Source of the DNA: Deltaproteobacteria bacterium
GTDB taxonomy: Bacteria; Desulfobacterota; Deferrimicrobia; Deferrimicrobiales; Deferrimicrobiaceae
Reading direction: 5' to 3'
NCBI GenBank assembly: GCA_025357175.1
Contig: JANXPS010000019.1
Coordinates: 1 to 7,146 of the forward strand
Length of the DNA stretch: 7,146 bases
Below are positions 1-6,620 of this stretch, piece by piece. Numbering within the stretch: position 1 is the stretch's first letter; every line of letters starts with the position of its first letter. Both the position numbers and the translations under genes were made by a program. The notes under the pieces were generated by a model. The model saw nothing but the letters and a program-made list of their open reading frames with translations, ran no database searches and was not told the DNA's origin.

Positions 1-43
1 CGAGAACGCCGGGGAGCCCTTGTCGGGGCGCCCGGCGTTCTCG
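1..43 (-). terminator. Likely rho-independent terminator stem after ahcY
   Basis: Bases 1-13 (CGAGAACGCCGGG) and 31-43 are perfect inverted repeats, giving a 13-bp GC-rich stem. It can extend by four inner pairs (16-19 with 26-29) past a small internal loop, leaving a six-base loop. It begins 41 bases past the ahcY stop on the minus strand, where the operon should end. The U-tract that would complete the call would lie beyond base 1, outside the window. The plus-strand side (CCTTGCC) is not T-rich, so a terminator acting rightwards is less likely. It could instead be a bidirectional or intergenic repeat hairpin. Confidence 0.55.
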
Positions 44-52
44 CCTTGCCGT

Positions 53-73
53 GGTCGGAGGTCGGTGGTCGGT
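53..73. repeat. Short tandem repeat, GGTCGG every 7 bases, three copies
   Basis: GGTCGG occurs at 53-58, 60-65 and 67-72, with a 7-base period and a variable seventh base (A, T, T). It lies in the short non-coding spacer between the ahcY stop and the terminator-like hairpin. No function is evident; it may simply be slippage in a GC-rich untranslated tail. Confidence 0.5.
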
Positions 74-84
74 GAGCGTGCCGC

Positions 85-1353
85 TTACGTTCCCATCTCC
101 CACGAAGACATGTACTTCTTCTGCTCGGCGGTGAGCTTGTCGATGCTCGTGCCGCCGGAGGCCAGCTTGAGGCGGGCGATCTCGCGGTCGATCACGTCGG
201 GCACGGGGTAGACCTTATTTTCGAGCTTCGAGGCGTTCTTGACCATGTACTCGGCTGACAGCGCCTGGTTGGCGAAGCTCATGTCCATCACGTTGGCCGG
301 GTGGCCTTCGGCGGCCGCCAGGTTGATGAGACGGCCCTCGCCCAGCAGGTGGATGCAGCGGCCGTCCTTCATCTTGTATTCCTCGACGTAGGGGCGGATC
401 GTCCTCTTGGACTTGGCCAGTTTCTCGAGCGCCGGGATTTCGATCTCGGCGTTGAAGTGGCCCGAGTTGGCGACGATGGAGCCGTCTTTCATCTTTGCGA
501 AATGCTCGGCCCGGATCACGTTGAGGTTGCCGGTGACGGTGCAGAAGATGTCGCCGATCTTCGCGGCCTCGGACATCGGCCGCACGTCGAATCCGTCCAT
601 GACCGCCTCGAGCGCCGCCAGCGGATCGACCTCGGTGACGGTGACGCGCGCCCCCATGCCGCGGGCCCGCATGGCGAGGCCCTTGCCGCACCAGCCGTAG
701 CCGGCGACGACGAAGACGCTGCCCGCGAGCAGCCGGTTGGTCGCGCGGATGATCCCGTCGAGCGTGGACTGTCCCGTGCCGTAGCGGTTGTCGAAGAAGT
801 GCTTGGTCTTGGCTTCGTTGACTGCGACGATCGGGTAGCGCAGGACGCCCTTCTCGGCCATCGCCGCGAGCCGGACGACGCCGGTGGTCGTCTCTTCGGT
901 GCCGCCGATGATGCCCTTGAGATATTCCTTCTTCTCGGTGTGGATGACCGACACCAGGTCGGCGCCGTCGTCCATCGTGATCTGCGGCCCGATCGCGAGC
1001 GCCTGCAGGATGTGGCGGTAGTAGGTCTTGCGATCCTCGCCCTTGATGGCGTAGACCGAGAGTCCGTCATTCTTGACGAGCGACGCGGCGGCCGCATCCT
1101 GCGTGGAGAGCGGGTTCGAGGCGCACAGCGTGAGCTTCGCACCGCCCATCGCCAGCACCTGCATCAGCGCGGAGGTTTCGGTGGTAACGTGGAGACAGGC
1201 GGCGATCTTGACACCCTTGAGCGGCTTTTCCTTCGCGAAGCGTTCGCCGATCGAGCGGAGCACCGGCATGTCCTTCTTGGCCCACTCGATCCGGTCGTAT
1301 CCGTCCTTGGCTAGCTTGATATCCTTGACGTCGTACCCTTTGTCCTTGGCCAT
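85..1353 (-). CDS. ahcY: S-adenosylhomocysteine hydrolase, short Thermotoga/archaeal-like type
   Basis: This cytosolic NAD-dependent enzyme splits S-adenosylhomocysteine into adenosine and homocysteine, relieving product inhibition of methyltransferases. The 422-residue protein carries the family residues, by human comparison: His55 (in HVTTET), Asp129 (DDGADL), Glu154 (TEETTTG), Lys184, Asp188 and Asn189 (TKHFFDN), the NAD-binding GYGWCGKG at 218-225, His299 (SGHF) and His351 (EGHP). It departs from the classical type in three ways: RYGTGQS puts Thr193 where human has Cys195, the segment after the glycine loop is short, and the C-terminus ends in WEMGT without the usual KPDHYRY tail. These traits match the clade known from Thermotoga and archaea. 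The ATG at 1353 has a GGGAG (1363-1367) nine bases upstream. It is the last gene of the operon, 19 nt after metK. The family call is firm; whether the substrate is SAH or the deaminated S-inosylhomocysteine is open. Confidence 0.96.
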   Translation of the reverse strand: MAKDKGYDVKDIKLAKDGYDRIEWAKKDMPVLRSIGERFAKEKPLKGVKIAACLHVTTETSALMQVLAMGGAKLTLCASNPLSTQDAAAASLVKNDGLSVYAIKGEDRKTYYRHILQALAIGPQITMDDGADLVSVIHTEKKEYLKGIIGGTEETTTGVVRLAAMAEKGVLRYPIVAVNEAKTKHFFDNRYGTGQSTLDGIIRATNRLLAGSVFVVAGYGWCGKGLAMRARGMGARVTVTEVDPLAALEAVMDGFDVRPMSEAAKIGDIFCTVTGNLNVIRAEHFAKMKDGSIVANSGHFNAEIEIPALEKLAKSKRTIRPYVEEYKMKDGRCIHLLGEGRLINLAAAEGHPANVMDMSFANQALSAEYMVKNASKLENKVYPVPDVIDREIARLKLASGGTSIDKLTAEQKKYMSSWEMGT

Positions 1354-1372
1354 CTGTGGTGTCTCCCGTTGC

Positions 1373-2530
1373 TTATTTCAGGGCGAGGGCGCGCAGCGCC
1401 TTCGCCTTGTCGGTTTTTTCCCAGGTGAACTCGGGCAGTTCGCGCCCGAAGTGCCCCAGTGCCGCCGTCTTGCGGTAGATCGGACGGAGCAGGTTGAGCG
1501 TCTTGCTGATCATCGCGGGGCGCATGTCGAAGATCTCGCGGATCGCCTTGGCGATCTTCGCCTCGGGCGCCTTGGCCGTGCCGAACGTCTCGACCATGAC
1601 CGAAACCGGCTCGGCCACGCCGATCGCATAGGCCAGCTCGACTTCGCACTTGCTTGCGAGCCCCGCCGCCACCACGTTCTTGGCCACGTAGCGCGCCATG
1701 TAGGCGGCGCTGCGGTCGACCTTGGACGGGTCCTTGCCGGAGAAGGCGCCGCCGCCGTGGCGGCTGTAGCCGCCGTAGGTGTCGACTATGATCTTGCGGC
1801 CGGTGAGGCCGGTGTCGCCGTGCGGGCCGCCGACGACGAAGCGCCCGGTCGGGTTGATGTAGTACTTGACCTTCTTTGAAAGCAGCTCGGCCGGGATCAC
1901 CTTCTTGATGACATCTTCGATGATGGCTTCCTTGAGGACGGACTGCTTGACCTCTTCGGCGTGCTGCGTGGAGCAGACGACCGCGGTGACTTCCCGCGGG
2001 ATGCCGTCGACGTAGCGGACCGTGACCTGGCTCTTGCCGTCGGGGCGCAGCCAGTGGAGATGCTTCTTGTCGCGCGCCTCGGTCAGGCGGCCGCAGATCC
2101 TGTGGGCGAAGTGGATGGGCATGGGCATCAGCTCGGGCGTTTCGTCGCACGCGTAGCCGAACATCATCCCCTGGTCGCCGGCGCCCTGCTTTTCGACGTT
2201 CCCGCGGTCGACGCCCTGCGCGATGTCGGGCGACTGGCGGTCGAGCGCGGTGACCACGGCGCAGTTGTGGGCGTCGAATCCCTTGGAGTTGCCGACATAG
2301 CCGATCTCGGTGATCGTGTCGCGCACCAGCTTCGACAGGTCGAGCGTCGCCGTGGTGGTGATCTCGCCGGCAACCACGACCAGGCCGGTGGTGACCATGG
2401 TTTCGCACGCCACGCGCGCGTTCTTGTCCTGCCTGAGAATCTCGTCGAGAACCGCATCGGAAATCTGGTCGGCGACCTTGTCGGGATGACCCCCGGTCAC
2501 CGATTCGGAAGTGAATACGAAATCGCTCAT
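1373..2530 (-). CDS. metK: S-adenosylmethionine synthetase (methionine adenosyltransferase)
   Basis: It makes S-adenosylmethionine from ATP and methionine in the cytosol, releasing phosphate and pyrophosphate. At 385 residues it has the usual bacterial length. Diagnostic motifs are present: GHPDK at 14-18 (ATP-binding histidine and aspartate), GAGDQGMMFGYA at 116-127, and the glycine-rich signature GGGAFSGKDP at 259-268 with its metal/phosphate-binding Lys and Asp. All three repeated domains appear intact, without frameshifts. The ATG at 2530 is supported by the N-terminal family match and by an AGGAG at 2541-2545, ten bases upstream. It follows ptsI by 48 nt and precedes ahcY by 19 nt, so SAM synthesis and SAH removal are very likely co-transcribed. 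No SAM riboswitch fits in the 48-nt leader. Confidence 0.98.
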   Translation of the reverse strand: MSDFVFTSESVTGGHPDKVADQISDAVLDEILRQDKNARVACETMVTTGLVVVAGEITTTATLDLSKLVRDTITEIGYVGNSKGFDAHNCAVVTALDRQSPDIAQGVDRGNVEKQGAGDQGMMFGYACDETPELMPMPIHFAHRICGRLTEARDKKHLHWLRPDGKSQVTVRYVDGIPREVTAVVCSTQHAEEVKQSVLKEAIIEDVIKKVIPAELLSKKVKYYINPTGRFVVGGPHGDTGLTGRKIIVDTYGGYSRHGGGAFSGKDPSKVDRSAAYMARYVAKNVVAAGLASKCEVELAYAIGVAEPVSVMVETFGTAKAPEAKIAKAIREIFDMRPAMISKTLNLLRPIYRKTAALGHFGRELPEFTWEKTDKAKALRALALK

Positions 2531-2570
2531 GACGCTATCGCTCCTGTGATTGAGTTAGCCTAAACCTTTA

Positions 2571-2599
2571 ATTGTACTTTAAAACTTTTCATCGGGAAA
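2571..2599 (-). promoter_or_regulatory. Possible weak internal promoter before metK
   Basis: The ptsI-metK junction is AT-rich in an otherwise GC-rich window. On the minus strand TACAAT (2576-2571) matches five of six bases of a sigma-70 -10 box. With a 17-base spacer, TTTCCC (2599-2594) matches only three of six -35 bases and lies within the ptsI 3' end. This could allow metK-ahcY expression independent of the PTS genes. The -35 is poor and the composition alone could produce the -10, so this is only a candidate. Confidence 0.28.
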
Positions 2600-4345
2600 C
2601 AAATCATCCATCTTTTTGCGCAGCCCCCGCTCGATATCGACGGCCATGCCGTGAAGCAGCATGCTGCTCGCGAATTCCTTCGCCTCGTAGGCATTCGATT
2701 TCCGGATGATCCGCTTGACCCTCGGAATCGCCGTCGCGTTCATGCTCAGTTCGTCGAGGCCGAACCCCAGCAGGAGGTAGGAGTAAAGCGGTTCGCCCGC
2801 CATCTCGCCGCACATCGACACCGGGATTCCCGCGTCGTGCCCCGCCTCGACGATCCGGCGGATGAGCCGGAGAATCGCCGGGTGGAGCGGTTCGTAGAGG
2901 TAGGAGACGTGCTCGTTGATCCGGTCGATCGCCAGCGCGTACTGGATGAGGTCGTTCGTGCCGATGCTGAAGAACTTGACCTCGCGCGCGAGGAGGTCGG
3001 CCACGACCGCGGCCGACGGGATCTCGACCATGATGCCGATCTGGATCTCCTTGTCGTAGGGCTGCCTGCGTTTCTTGAGTTCGGCCTTGGCTTCCTCGAC
3101 GACCGCCAGCGCCGAGCGCAGTTCGCCGATGCCCGAGATCATCGGGAACATCATGCGAACCTTGCCGTGGACCGACGCCCGAAGGATCGCGCGAAGCTGC
3201 GCCTTGAAGATGTCCCGCTCCTTGAGGCAGAAACGGATTGCGCGAAGGCCCATGGCGGGATTCATCTCGTCGGCCAGTTCGATCTGGGACGCGAACTTGT
3301 CGCCCCCCAGGTCGAAGGTGCGGATCGTGACGGGGTGCTGGCCGAACCGCTCGGCAACGAGCTTGTACGTCTGGTAATGCTCTTCCTCGGACGGCAGGTC
3401 CTTGCGGTTGAGAAAGAGGAACTCGGTCCGGTAGAGACCGATGCCGTCCGCGCCGCTCCGCAGCGCGATGTCGGTTTCCTCGGGAAACTCGATGTTGGCA
3501 TGCAGCTTGAGCGTCTTGTTGTCCCTCGTGATCGCGGGAAGACGGGCGAATTTCGCGAGGTCGCGGATCTTGTGGCCGTAGGCCTTGCGTTTGTCCTGGT
3601 ACTCGCGCACCTTTTCGGGGGTCGGCCGAAGGATGACGACGCCGGCCTCGCCGTCGAGGATGACGCCGTCGCCCGGGACGTATTCCTCGGTCACCTTCTC
3701 GAGTCCGACCACCGCGGGGATGCCGAGCGAGCGGGCGGTGATGGCCGTATGGGAGGTCTTGCTGCCGACGTCGGTCGCGAATCCCAGGACCGAACTGTTG
3801 AGGATCTGGGCCGTGTCGGCCGGGGAAAGGTCGTGCGCGATCACGACCACCGGTTCCTTGATGGAGGCGATCGAGTCGACCGGATTGCCGGCCAGGTTCT
3901 CGAGCACGCGGTGCCCGATCTGGCGGACGTCGTTGGCGCGCTCCCGCAGATAGGGATCCTCGATGCGGTGGAACGACTCGAGCAGGTTCTGGAGCACCTT
4001 GTTGAATGCCCAGTCGGCCTTGTACTGGTTTTCGCGGATGAGCCTGACCGTCTGGTCGACGACCATCGAGTCGTCGAGCAGCGCAAGGTGGACCGTCAGG
4101 ATCTGGTAATGATCGGACTCGGGATCGCGGACGCTGTCGCGGATCGCGTTGAGCTGCTCCTTGGAGCGCGCCAGCGCGCGATGGAAAGCGGCGACTTCCT
4201 CGTCGAGTTTCTCCCGGGAGACGGTCGAGTGAACCGAGCGGGGGAGCGCCCGGCTCAGGAAAAAGCCCTTCCCGATAGCGATTCCGCCGGAAGCGGGTAT
4301 GCCGTGGAGAATCTGCATCTTGGGATGCGGGATTTCGGCCGCCAC
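2579..4345 (-). CDS. ptsI: PTS enzyme I (phosphoenolpyruvate-protein phosphotransferase)
   Basis: This cytosolic enzyme takes phosphate from phosphoenolpyruvate onto a histidine and passes it to HPr. Numbered from the start chosen here (588 residues): an N-terminal HPr-binding helical domain from about 12 to 140, the swivelling phosphohistidine domain with GSKTSHTAITARS (active His199), then the PEP-binding barrel with GLYRTE (Arg306), RTFDLGGDK (Arg342), NPAMGLR, GTNDLIQYALAIDR and SMCGEMAGE (Cys512). There is no N-terminal GAF domain, so it is the sugar-type PtsI and not PtsP. Three starts are possible: GTG 4351, which overlaps the ptsH stop as GTGA; GTG 4345; and ATG 4318. I chose 4345 because GGAGG lies seven bases upstream, whereas for 4351 that site is almost touching the start. 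The gene follows ptsH directly and precedes metK by 48 nt. Confidence 0.97.
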   Translation of the reverse strand: MAAEIPHPKMQILHGIPASGGIAIGKGFFLSRALPRSVHSTVSREKLDEEVAAFHRALARSKEQLNAIRDSVRDPESDHYQILTVHLALLDDSMVVDQTVRLIRENQYKADWAFNKVLQNLLESFHRIEDPYLRERANDVRQIGHRVLENLAGNPVDSIASIKEPVVVIAHDLSPADTAQILNSSVLGFATDVGSKTSHTAITARSLGIPAVVGLEKVTEEYVPGDGVILDGEAGVVILRPTPEKVREYQDKRKAYGHKIRDLAKFARLPAITRDNKTLKLHANIEFPEETDIALRSGADGIGLYRTEFLFLNRKDLPSEEEHYQTYKLVAERFGQHPVTIRTFDLGGDKFASQIELADEMNPAMGLRAIRFCLKERDIFKAQLRAILRASVHGKVRMMFPMISGIGELRSALAVVEEAKAELKKRRQPYDKEIQIGIMVEIPSAAVVADLLAREVKFFSIGTNDLIQYALAIDRINEHVSYLYEPLHPAILRLIRRIVEAGHDAGIPVSMCGEMAGEPLYSYLLLGFGLDELSMNATAIPRVKRIIRKSNAYEAKEFASSMLLHGMAVDIERGLRKKMDDLFPDEKF

Positions 4346-4347
4346 CG

Positions 4348-4632
4348 TCACTCCTCCCCGAATTTCGCCAGGATCAGTTCGCCGATCGCCTCGACCGCCT
4401 CGGCGGCGTCGATCCCGTCGGCCTTGATCGTGACGGTCGTGTTCATGGGCGCCGCCAGCATCAGGACGCCCATGATGCTCTTGGCGTTGACCTCCATCTC
4501 GTCGCGTGCGATCCGGATGTCGCTTCCGAACCGGTTGGCGATCCGGACCAGTTGGGCGGCGGCGCGCGCGTGCAGACCCAGCTTGTTGGTGATACCGAAG
4601 CTGCGCTCGAGCGGTTGTGTTCCGGTTTCCAT
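4348..4632 (-). CDS. ptsH: Phosphocarrier protein HPr
   Basis: This small cytosolic carrier relays phosphate from enzyme I to EIIA. It has 94 residues, slightly longer than the usual 85-90 because of a short N-terminal extension. The catalytic site NKLGLHARAA gives active His21 (His15 in the standard numbering), and NAKSIMGVLML gives Ser52, equivalent to the regulatory Ser46 phosphorylated by HPr kinase. A kept serine, together with the rapZ-like gene upstream, suggests that hprK lies just beyond the window. ATG 4632 is preceded by AAGGGAG with a six-base spacer, the best ribosome site in the PTS block, which fits HPr being needed in excess. It lies 38 nt after the EIID gene. Confidence 0.97.
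   Translation of the reverse strand: METGTQPLERSFGITNKLGLHARAAAQLVRIANRFGSDIRIARDEMEVNAKSIMGVLMLAAPMNTTVTIKADGIDAAEAVEAIGELILAKFGEE
4353..4357 (-). promoter_or_regulatory. Shine-Dalgarno site deciding the ptsI start
   Basis: On the minus strand the last ptsH codons contain GGGGAGGAG. Its GGAGG core (4357-4353) sits seven bases before GTG 4345 and only one base before GTG 4351. This favours 4345 as the real initiation codon of enzyme I, although the GTGA overlap at 4351 looks attractive. Confidence 0.55.
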
Positions 4633-4670
4633 GCGCGTCTCCCTTTTCTCTCTCGAACCCGCTTCGGCGA

Positions 4671-5435
4671 TCAGCGCGGGAAAAGCAGCAGGCCGACGAT
4701 CAAAAGCAGCAAAAGCAGTTCGGAAGGCGACACCGCCTTCCGGAACATCATCGTGAACAGGTTCGCCAGCAGCGCGGCCGCGGCGAAATAGAGGGCGGCA
4801 GTCCCCCAGGACACCCCGGCGGCGAGCGCGTGCCACACGGCCATGGCGCCGTATATTCCACCGAGAACGGCCGCGACGGTCTTGCGGTCCTCGGTTCGCA
4901 ACTTGAAACCCGCCCCCTTGAGGAACGTCATCGCTTTTTCCTGGCCTTCCATCCCGGCCGCGAACCCCCTGGAACGAACCACCAGGTGGGGGAAATTGTA
5001 GATCAGGAGCAGCACCGAGATCCCCAGCAGCGGATGGACGAACGAGAGGATCGCCCCGGCCACGGACGCCAGCGGCTTGAGAGCCCCCCAGAAATAGGCA
5101 TCCCCGATCGCACCGATCGACCCCATGAGCCCGACCTTGAAGGTGCCGATGGCCCTCGGGTCTTCCTCGCCCGCCGCCACCCGCTCTTCCATGCGGACCG
5201 CGGCTCCCAGGATCACGCTTCCCATCGCCGGCTGCGTATTGAAGAATTCCAGGTGGCGCTTGATCGCTTTCGTCAGATCCTCGGGCCGCCCCGCGTAAAG
5301 GTGGACGAGCGCCGGAAGGATGCTGTACGCGAAGCCGACGTTCTGCATGCCTTCGTAATTCCAGCAGCCCTGGACCAGGAATTGCCTGCGCCAGACCGCG
5401 CGACGCACCGACGCGGGGAGGAATCCGCCGCTCAA
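4671..5435 (-). CDS. Mannose-family PTS membrane subunit EIID (ManZ-like), TTG start
   Basis: EIID pairs with EIIC to form the inner-membrane sugar translocator of mannose/fructose/sorbose PTS complexes. The 254-residue protein shows the family N-terminal block RRQFLVQGCWNYEGMQNVGF (16-35), the central GSIGAIGDAYFWG (105-117), and hydrophobic C-terminal segments, the last (about 240-252) almost pure Leu/Ile/Val. No upstream ATG exists in frame near the conserved block. TTG 5435 overlaps the EIIC stop as TTGA and leaves about 15 residues before the conserved tryptophan/arginine block, as expected. GTG 5408 is a second possibility, giving a protein nine residues shorter. Start by termination-reinitiation is likely. 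The transported sugar cannot be read from the sequence. Confidence 0.93.
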   Translation of the reverse strand: MSGGFLPASVRRAVWRRQFLVQGCWNYEGMQNVGFAYSILPALVHLYAGRPEDLTKAIKRHLEFFNTQPAMGSVILGAAVRMEERVAAGEEDPRAIGTFKVGLMGSIGAIGDAYFWGALKPLASVAGAILSFVHPLLGISVLLLIYNFPHLVVRSRGFAAGMEGQEKAMTFLKGAGFKLRTEDRKTVAAVLGGIYGAMAVWHALAAGVSWGTAALYFAAAALLANLFTMMFRKAVSPSELLLLLLIVGLLLFPR

Positions 5436-6136
5436 CGCAGGCCCCAGTTCCAGGCAAGCGAGACGCCGAAGGCGATCGCCATCGCGATGTAGAAGAAAAC
5501 CGCGCTCCGCTCGCTCCGGCTGCAGGAAAGCACGGAAGCGGCGCCCAACAGCGGAAGCAGCGGGAACAGCTGCGCGAATCCCGTTCGCTCCCCCGTCGTA
5601 AACATTCCGGGCAGCCAACGGCCGGCCAGCACGCCGAGGCCGGAGAAACCGACTGCAAGCGCGACGCCGACCGCACCGAAAAGCGTGACTCCCGCGAGGA
5701 GGCCATGGTCGACGGCGGCGATGTCGCCCCGGTCGACGGCGGCGATGGTCACCTGGGCGATGCGGCAATTGATCCGACGGACGAAGCGATCCGCGACCTT
5801 GCCCGCCTCGGCGCAAAGGACCGACAAAAGAAGCAGCGCGGTCACGACCGCGTAATCGATCGGCGCGCCTGCCGGCACCGCCGTGGCCGCGCCCGCCCCC
5901 GCGAAGATGGCCGCACCCGTGTCGTCGGGCGGAATGGACGCGCCTACGGGCAACCGCGCGATGTAGAGCAGTTCGATGACGGCGCCCGCCACGGCGCCCG
6001 CCGCGAAGTTGCCGAACAGGGCACCCGCGATGCTGCCTGCGATCAGGGGACGATGCAGCATGACCTGAAAGGCCGCAGTGCGGTCGAGGTAGCAGATTCC
6101 GCCCAGGAGGCCGGCCATGAGGAATCGAAGCGCCAT
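5432..6136 (-). CDS. Mannose-family PTS membrane subunit EIIC (ManY-like)
   Basis: This is the second membrane subunit of the translocator. The 234-residue protein is rich in hydrophobic segments. It contains LDRTAAFQVMLHRPLIAG at 17-34 and the following small-residue helices, and then a loop with ASIPPDDTGAAI (67-78), all typical of the sorbose/mannose EIIC family. It is at the short end for the family, commonly about 240-270 residues. ATG 6136 shares one base with the EIIB stop (TGATG); a GGAGG (6149-6153) lies 12 bases upstream, so translational coupling is likely. Near residues 131-144 the sequence repeats IAAVD at 8-residue spacing, encoded by a 17-bp exact DNA repeat. No frameshift or stop interrupts it. 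The substrate is unknown. Confidence 0.93.
   Translation of the reverse strand: MALRFLMAGLLGGICYLDRTAAFQVMLHRPLIAGSIAGALFGNFAAGAVAGAVIELLYIARLPVGASIPPDDTGAAIFAGAGAATAVPAGAPIDYAVVTALLLLSVLCAEAGKVADRFVRRINCRIAQVTIAAVDRGDIAAVDHGLLAGVTLFGAVGVALAVGFSGLGVLAGRWLPGMFTTGERTGFAQLFPLLPLLGAASVLSCSRSERSAVFFYIAMAIAFGVSLAWNWGLR
5707..5747. repeat. 17-bp direct repeat inside the EIIC gene, 24-bp period
   Basis: The plus-strand sequence GGTCGACGGCGGCGATG occurs at 5707-5723 and again at 5731-5747. The 24-bp period is in frame and yields IAAVDRGD followed by IAAVDHGL in the EIIC protein. The copies are identical over 17 bases and differ in the remaining seven, so this may be an old in-frame tandem duplication or chance repetition in a biased composition. 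Confidence 0.7.
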
Positions 6137-6618
6137 CAGAATTCGAAGCCTCCGCCGCCGACGGACTTGCCGGGCTCGAACGGCGTGCCGCGGACCTCGA
6201 CCTGGACGCCCTGCCGCTGCAGCGCGTCGACCGATTCGTAGTCTTCGGGGGCGAAAAACACCGACGGGGTAATCTCGACGCGTCCCGCCCCGAAATGGAG
6301 GTTGCCGATGTTGAGGGCGTCGAAGCGAACTCCCCTGGCCAGCACGCGCGCCGCGTCGGCGGGCGTCGCGCAAAGGAGGATGGCCCTCTCCGCGCGGCGA
6401 TCGATTTCGGTCACCGCGGCCGATACCTCGTCGAGCGTGCAGAACACGATCCGAAGCGACGGATTCCCGGCGAGTTCCATCACCGAGCGGAGAAAGGGAT
6501 TGGCGGCCAGATCGTCGTTGACCACGAGCAGGCAGTTCGCCTTGACGTGCGGCACCCACCCTTCCACGACCTGGCCGTGGATGAGCCGGGAATCGACGCG
6601 AACCAGAGCCAGCGGCAT
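6136..6618 (-). CDS. Mannose/sorbose-family PTS EIIB (phosphohistidine transfer protein)
   Basis: This cytosolic, membrane-associated subunit receives phosphate from EIIA and passes it to the sugar during transport. The 160-residue length is normal for the stand-alone domain. The active-site block RVDSRLIHGQVVEGW near the N-terminus gives phospho-acceptor His14, followed by the expected VNDDLAANPF and RFDALNIGNLHFG segments. It is a separate gene and not fused to EIIA as in E. coli ManX. ATG 6618 begins two bases after the EIIA stop with only a weak GAGAAG upstream, so ribosomes probably reinitiate from EIIA. The C-terminus is an unusual glycine-rich tail (SVGGGGFEF). The longer open frame to 7095 only overlaps EIIA and has no homology-like content. 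Confidence 0.95.
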   Translation of the reverse strand: MPLALVRVDSRLIHGQVVEGWVPHVKANCLLVVNDDLAANPFLRSVMELAGNPSLRIVFCTLDEVSAAVTEIDRRAERAILLCATPADAARVLARGVRFDALNIGNLHFGAGRVEITPSVFFAPEDYESVDALQRQGVQVEVRGTPFEPGKSVGGGGFEF

Positions 6619-6620
6619 CG

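Noticed and set aside
301..1314. A 337-codon open frame on the plus strand opposite ahcY
   Set aside because: It lies entirely antisense to ahcY, is low in complexity and without domain-like motifs; the ahcY frame has all family residues.
1354..1372. SAH or SAM riboswitch before ahcY or metK
   Set aside because: The spacers (19 nt and 48 nt) are too short for the known aptamers and show no paired structure beyond ribosome sites.
4681..4718. Repeated AAAAGCAG units at 4681, 4702 and 4711
   Set aside because: They are repeated leucine codons in the hydrophobic C-terminal segment of EIID, not a separate repeat element.
2651..4756. A 701-codon open frame on the plus strand opposite ptsI and ptsH
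   Set aside because: It is the complement of two firmly identified genes in high-GC DNA, has an Asp/Arg/Val-heavy composition without any recognisable motif, and is a codon-bias shadow.
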